This document shows positions 60,900 through 64,000 of a stretch of DNA of 64,000 nt, piece after piece. The stretch comes from Streptomonospora mangrovi (lineage in GTDB: Bacteria; Actinomycetota; Actinomycetes; Streptosporangiales; Streptosporangiaceae): NCBI RefSeq assembly GCF_027604915.1, contig NZ_JAJAQC010000013.1, positions 18,415-82,414 of the forward strand. Direction: 5' to 3'. A model generated the notes under the pieces. It was not told the origin of the DNA. It saw only the letters and a list, made by a program, of their open reading frames with translations, and ran no database searches. A program made the position numbers and the translations under genes. How positions within the stretch are numbered: position 1 is the stretch's first letter; every line of letters starts with the position of its first letter.

Positions 60900-62015
60900 A
60901 TGCGGCCGACGACACCGGTGGCCGAACTCAACCGGCGCGGCAGGACCGCCGGCGCCGTGCCCGAACGCATGACCGCCGTGGTCCTCATCCGCCACGGCGG
61001 CCCCGAGGCCCTCCAGGTCCGCCACGACGTCCCCACCCCCGGCCTCGCCGCCGACGAGGTGCTGGTGGCCGTGGCCGCCGCCGGCCTGAACAACACCGAC
61101 GTGTGGAGCCGCGAGGGCAGCTACGGCACCGCCGGGGACCCCTCGGCGGTGGGCGGCTGGCGCGGCGTGCCGCTGGACTTCCCGCGCGTTCAGGGCGGCG
61201 ACATCGCCGGACGCGTCGTGGCCGTGGGCGACGCCGTGGACCCCGCCCGGCTCGGCGAGCGCGTGCTGGTCGACGGCGCCCTCTACGACTCCGACAGCCC
61301 CGACGCCAACGCCGTGGGCCTGCTCGGCAGCGAACGCGGCGGCGGGTTCGCACAGTTCGCGGCGGTCGAGGCGCGCCGCGCCCACGACGTCGGCGCCAGC
61401 CCGCTCTCCGACCGCGAACTCGCCGCCCTCCCGATCGCCTACGGCACCGCCGTGGGCATGCTGGAGCGTGCCGATGTCGCCCCGGGCGAGCGCGTGCTGG
61501 TCACCGGCGCCTCGGGCGGCGTGGGGCTGGCCCTGGTGCAGTTGGCGCGGGCGCGCGGCTGCACGGTCGTCGCCGTCACCACGGCGGACAAGCGCGACCG
61601 GGTCGCGGCGGCCGGCGCCGCCACGGTGCTGGAACGCGGCGCCGTCCCCCGCGAGCACCTGGAGGCCCCCGTGGACGTGGTGGCCGACGTGGTCGGCGGC
61701 CCCGGGTTCCCCGACCTGGTCGACGCCCTCGCCGAGGGCGGCCGCCTGGTGACGGCGGGCGCGATCGCCGGCGCGGAGGTCACCCTCGACATCCGCCGCC
61801 TCTACCTGCACACCCGGCGGATCGTCGGCTCGGCCATGTGGACCCCCGCCCACTACGACCGCCTGGTGGCCGACGCCCGGCGCGGGGCGTTCGCCCCGGT
61901 CATCGCCGCAACCTTCCCCCTGACCGAGATCGGCGCGGCCCAGCGGGCGTTCGCCGACAAGCGGTTCGTGGGCAAGCTGGTGCTGGACGTCCCGCCGGCC
62001 GAGCCGGCGGTCTAG
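60900..62015 (+). CDS. MDR-family NAD(P)-dependent oxidoreductase
   Basis: About 371 residues from ATG 60900, with GAAGGGGGA upstream; ATG 60870 could be used on a leaderless transcript starting at the -10 at 60857. An alcohol dehydrogenase-like GroES domain (AAAGLNNTDVWSREGSYG; FPRVQGGDIAGRVVAVGDAV) is followed by a Rossmann domain with VLVTGASGGVGLALVQLARA. The structural zinc cysteines are absent, as in quinone/enoyl reductases. The C-terminus is KRFVGKLVLDVP. Confidence 0.9.
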   Translation: MRPTTPVAELNRRGRTAGAVPERMTAVVLIRHGGPEALQVRHDVPTPGLAADEVLVAVAAAGLNNTDVWSREGSYGTAGDPSAVGGWRGVPLDFPRVQGGDIAGRVVAVGDAVDPARLGERVLVDGALYDSDSPDANAVGLLGSERGGGFAQFAAVEARRAHDVGASPLSDRELAALPIAYGTAVGMLERADVAPGERVLVTGASGGVGLALVQLARARGCTVVAVTTADKRDRVAAAGAATVLERGAVPREHLEAPVDVVADVVGGPGFPDLVDALAEGGRLVTAGAIAGAEVTLDIRRLYLHTRRIVGSAMWTPAHYDRLVADARRGAFAPVIAATFPLTEIGAAQRAFADKRFVGKLVLDVPPAEPAV

Positions 62016-62233
62016 CCGCCGGCGCGCTGGTCGCCGGTGCCCGGGTCGGTGCGCGGGGAGCGCTTTTGCAACTCGTCGATCAGCCGCGACGCCTCGGCCT
62101 TGGTGAGGTTGTCGGGGACCTGCTCGCCGGCCTCGCGGGCCAGGGTCTCCAGGTAGCTCAACTGCGGACCCGTGGCGGGCTCCTCGCCGGTCGCCCAGGT
62201 GTCGGGGTCCTTTCGGGGATCTCGCTCAGTCAT
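62012..62233 (-). CDS. DUF3072 family protein
   Basis: 73 residues from ATG 62233. It matches the compact DUF3072 pattern: DPDTWATGEEPATGPQLSYL, ETLAREAGEQVPDNLTKAEA and SRLIDELQK. Highly hydrophilic and helical; function unknown, common in Actinobacteria and Proteobacteria. It is convergent with the oxidoreductase and overlaps its stop by four bases. Confidence 0.88.
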   Translation of the reverse strand: MTERDPRKDPDTWATGEEPATGPQLSYLETLAREAGEQVPDNLTKAEASRLIDELQKRSPRTDPGTGDQRAGG

Positions 62234-62279
62234 GCCCGGCCCCCTACCCCGCCACCCGCGGCCAACCCGCCTCGGCGTG

Positions 62280-63035
62280 CTAGAGGTGGGACAGCGCGAA
62301 GGACACCAGGAAGCCGGCGACCGTGATGACTCCCATGGCCAGGTGGGTGTCCTCGAACGCCTCGGGGATCATGGTGTCGGCGATCATCGCGAGGATGGCG
62401 CCGGCGGCCACGGCGGTCACCGCCGCCACCACGGGCGCCGGCAGGCCGCCCACCACCGCGTAGCCCAGCACGGCCGACACCGTGCTCGCGGCGGCGATCC
62501 CGCCCCACACGCCGAACACGTAGGCCGGCCCGCGCCCCGACCGGCGCATGCCCGCCGAGCTGGACAGGCCCTCGGGGAGGTTGCTGATGAAGACGGCGGC
62601 GACGGTCACCAGGCTCACCGCGCCGCCGTGGGCGATCCCCACCCCGATCACCGCCGACTCCGGCACGCCGTCCAGCAGCGCACCCAGCGCCAGCGCGAGC
62701 CCCGAGCCGGACTGCTCGTGTTCGGAGGGCGGGCGGCGGTCCGGCCCGGACCGCTTGCGGTGCCGCGCGCCGCGCCGGGCCAGGGCGATGTTGCCCAGGG
62801 TGTAGGCGCCGGCTCCGGCGGCGGTGCCCACCACCGCCGGCAGCAGCCCGCCCTCGCTGTGGGCCTCGGCGAGGAGTTCGAACGACACCGCCGACAGCAG
62901 CACGCCCGCGCCGAAGGCCATGACCGAGGCGAGCACCATGCGGGGGACGTGCAGGGTGTAGCCCAGCACGGCCCCCACCAGCAGCGCGGATCCGGCCAGG
63001 AGTCCCCAGCCGCCTGATTCCAGCATGGCGGTCAT
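62280..63035 (-). CDS. ZIP-family metal ion transporter
   Basis: 251 residues from ATG 63035; ATG 63026 is an alternative. About eight transmembrane helices. A His/Arg/Ser-rich loop (RRGARHRKRSGPDRRPPSEH) occurs between helices 3 and 4. The helix-4 metal-site region LGALLDGVPESAVIGVGIAH parallels ZIP's HxxxE chemistry, with D/E replacing the usual His. A second site reads FISNLPEGLSSSAGM. The likely substrate is a divalent metal (Zn/Fe/Mn). Confidence 0.85.
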   Translation of the reverse strand: MTAMLESGGWGLLAGSALLVGAVLGYTLHVPRMVLASVMAFGAGVLLSAVSFELLAEAHSEGGLLPAVVGTAAGAGAYTLGNIALARRGARHRKRSGPDRRPPSEHEQSGSGLALALGALLDGVPESAVIGVGIAHGGAVSLVTVAAVFISNLPEGLSSSAGMRRSGRGPAYVFGVWGGIAAASTVSAVLGYAVVGGLPAPVVAAVTAVAAGAILAMIADTMIPEAFEDTHLAMGVITVAGFLVSFALSHL

Positions 63036-63088
63036 GCTGTGCCGGGTACCCGGGGCGCGGCCCGGCAGTCGCGGCCGCGCCGCGTGGC

Positions 63089-63850
63089 TTACTCCTGCGG
63101 GGACGGGCCGACGCGCTGCTCCAGCCGCTCGACGCGGTCGAGCAGCGGCTGGAGGTGGCGCTGGAGCGCCGCCGCCAGGGCGCGTTCGGGGTCGCTTGGC
63201 GCGGGCGCGGATGCGGACGAGGGCGCCGAGGTCTGGGCGCGGAGGTGGACGTAGCCCGCCAGGGCGGCGCTGACCGTGCGGCGGGTGAGGCGGAGTTCGG
63301 CCCCGAGGTCGCGCAGCACCCGGCCGGCCGCTCCGTCGGGTTCGGCGACCAGGCCCAGCAGCAGGTGTTCGCACCCCACGTAGTTGTGGCCCAGTCCCAC
63401 GGCCTCGGACGCGGCGAGTTCGAGCGCGGCGGCGGCCGGCGGGCTGAAGCGGACGGAGCCGTGGGGGTCGGCGGACTCGGCGGCGGGATCGGTGTCCTGG
63501 AGCCCGCTCTCGATCCGGCTCGGCGGGATCTCCAGCACCTTGAGGACGTGCAGGGCGAGGTTGGTGCCCTCGGCCAGCACGGCGCCAAGGAGGTGCGCGG
63601 TGGTGACCTGGGGCGCGGAGTCGGCGCGGGCGCGGTCGAGGGCGAGCGCGAGCACGGACCTGGTGCGCTCGGTCGCGTGCGGCAGGTGGTCGGCGAGTTC
63701 GTCGGCGCTCAGCGCGGCGGCCTCGCGCACGGCGGTGATGCGCTTGACGGCGAGTCCGAGGGCCTGCTGGCACACCGCCGACACCGGTACCCGGGTCTCC
63801 TTGACCGCTTCGGCGAGGTCGTCGGGCAGGTAGACGTTGATCTTGGGCAT
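63089..63850 (-). CDS. Clp N-domain protein with RHH-like N-terminus
   Basis: 253 residues from ATG 63850, with GGTGGAGG upstream; GTG 63859 is possible. The first ~45 residues (MPKINVYLPDDLAEAVKETR) look like a ribbon-helix-helix DNA-binding module. They are followed by two Clp N-terminal-type repeats, with TAHLLGAVLAEGTNLALHVL (~95-115) and VGCEHLLLGLVAEPDGAAGR (~160-180). A C-terminal Pro/Ser linker and a coiled coil (LLDRVERLEQRVG) end the protein. It lacks ATPase modules. A perfect palindrome 43 bp upstream suggests autoregulation. Confidence 0.8.
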   Translation of the reverse strand: MPKINVYLPDDLAEAVKETRVPVSAVCQQALGLAVKRITAVREAAALSADELADHLPHATERTRSVLALALDRARADSAPQVTTAHLLGAVLAEGTNLALHVLKVLEIPPSRIESGLQDTDPAAESADPHGSVRFSPPAAAALELAASEAVGLGHNYVGCEHLLLGLVAEPDGAAGRVLRDLGAELRLTRRTVSAALAGYVHLRAQTSAPSSASAPAPSDPERALAAALQRHLQPLLDRVERLEQRVGPSPQE

Positions 63851-63893
63851 GGCCTCCACCTCGGTTCTCCCGTCTCCCGGAGCTTGCCTCAGT

Positions 63894-63937
63894 ATAACCC
63901 CATGGGGTTATGAGAGTCGAGGGATATAACCCCATGG
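63894..63937. promoter_or_regulatory. Palindromic operator ATAACCCCATGGGGTTAT and a partial second copy
   Basis: A perfect 18-bp palindrome spans 63894-63911. A second partial copy, ATAACCCCATGG, lies at 63926-63937, with centres about 32 bp (three helical turns) apart. It sits directly upstream of the RHH-ClpN gene in the only AT-rich stretch here, consistent with cooperative binding by a dimeric RHH protein. Inference. Confidence 0.65.
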
Positions 63938-64000
63938 ATGGTCGTCCCATGAGTGGAAGGGCGGGAAACGCCGGCGCGCGCGGCCCCGGGGCGGGGCCGC

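Overview
The window is a very GC-rich actinobacterial chromosome segment. Codon usage is strongly GC-biased in the third position, and GTG/TTG starts and 4-base ATGA/GTGA overlaps are frequent. The gene order ppiA – rhomboid – crgA – pknB/pknA/pbpA/rodA/pstP/fhaB/fhaA – tRNA-Leu is the classic origin-proximal cell-envelope cluster of Actinobacteria. BldG-like and RsbW-like regulators, the pheA–serS neighbourhood, Bpa and a SARP/AfsR-type regulator point to a filamentous actinomycete, possibly Nocardiopsaceae/Streptosporangiales (inference from gene content and order, not from a search).

Layout. 0–7 kb: a TetR gene divergent from an unusual P450 that lacks the E-x-x-R motif, a second conventional P450, and a TetR gene divergent from a UvrA-like twin-ABC ATPase. 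7–11 kb: an effector-binding protein, a DUF1707 membrane protein, a YtxH-like protein, PpiA and a rhomboid protease. 11–21 kb: crgA, then a six-gene leftward operon fhaB-pstP-rodA-pbpA-pknA-pknB. It couples Ser/Thr kinase signalling (two kinases, one PP2C phosphatase, FHA readers) to septal/lateral wall synthesis. fhaA lies upstream and tRNA-Leu(CAG) follows. 21–36 kb: an SSI-like lipoprotein, a rhodanese, a PAS/GAF histidine kinase, an RsbW-like kinase and BldG-like antagonist, a glycosyltransferase, a DUF4446 protein, pheA, serS, the proteasome activator Bpa, a quinone oxidoreductase, a MinD/ParA ATPase with a very long Pro-rich N-terminus, and tRNA-Ser(TGA).

36–49 kb: a LacI regulator, a CPA2 antiporter carrying a C-terminal UBP-type zinc finger, a thioesterase, a stand-alone DnaN-type sliding clamp, a PPOX protein, DnaA-box-like sites, a DUF2786 protein, membrane proteins, a NUDIX protein, and a leftward operon of three membrane-anchored beta-sandwich-like proteins. 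49–53 kb: two tiny acidic paralogous peptides followed by a ~1000-residue SARP–NB-ARC–TPR regulator. This is the best candidate for an undescribed signalling module. 53.2–57.6 kb: an accessory island at tRNA-Pro(CGG) with visibly lower GC: an integrase relic, an Eco29kI-type GIY-YIG restriction enzyme, Vsr, a C5-cytosine methyltransferase, and a divergent second GIY-YIG nuclease of the same flavour. 57.7–64 kb: VOC protein, hypothetical proteins, GNAT acetyltransferase, zinc-less MDR oxidoreductase, DUF3072, ZIP transporter, and a Clp-N-domain protein with an RHH-like N-terminus facing a perfect 18-bp palindrome.

Most genes outside the island and the 44–53 kb stretch are ordinary core genes. 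Convergent pairs are separated by long perfect hairpins. One intergenic stretch (30.2 kb) shows a duplicated flank around G/C homopolymers that looks like an assembly artefact. All domain calls were made by reading motifs; no database search was possible.
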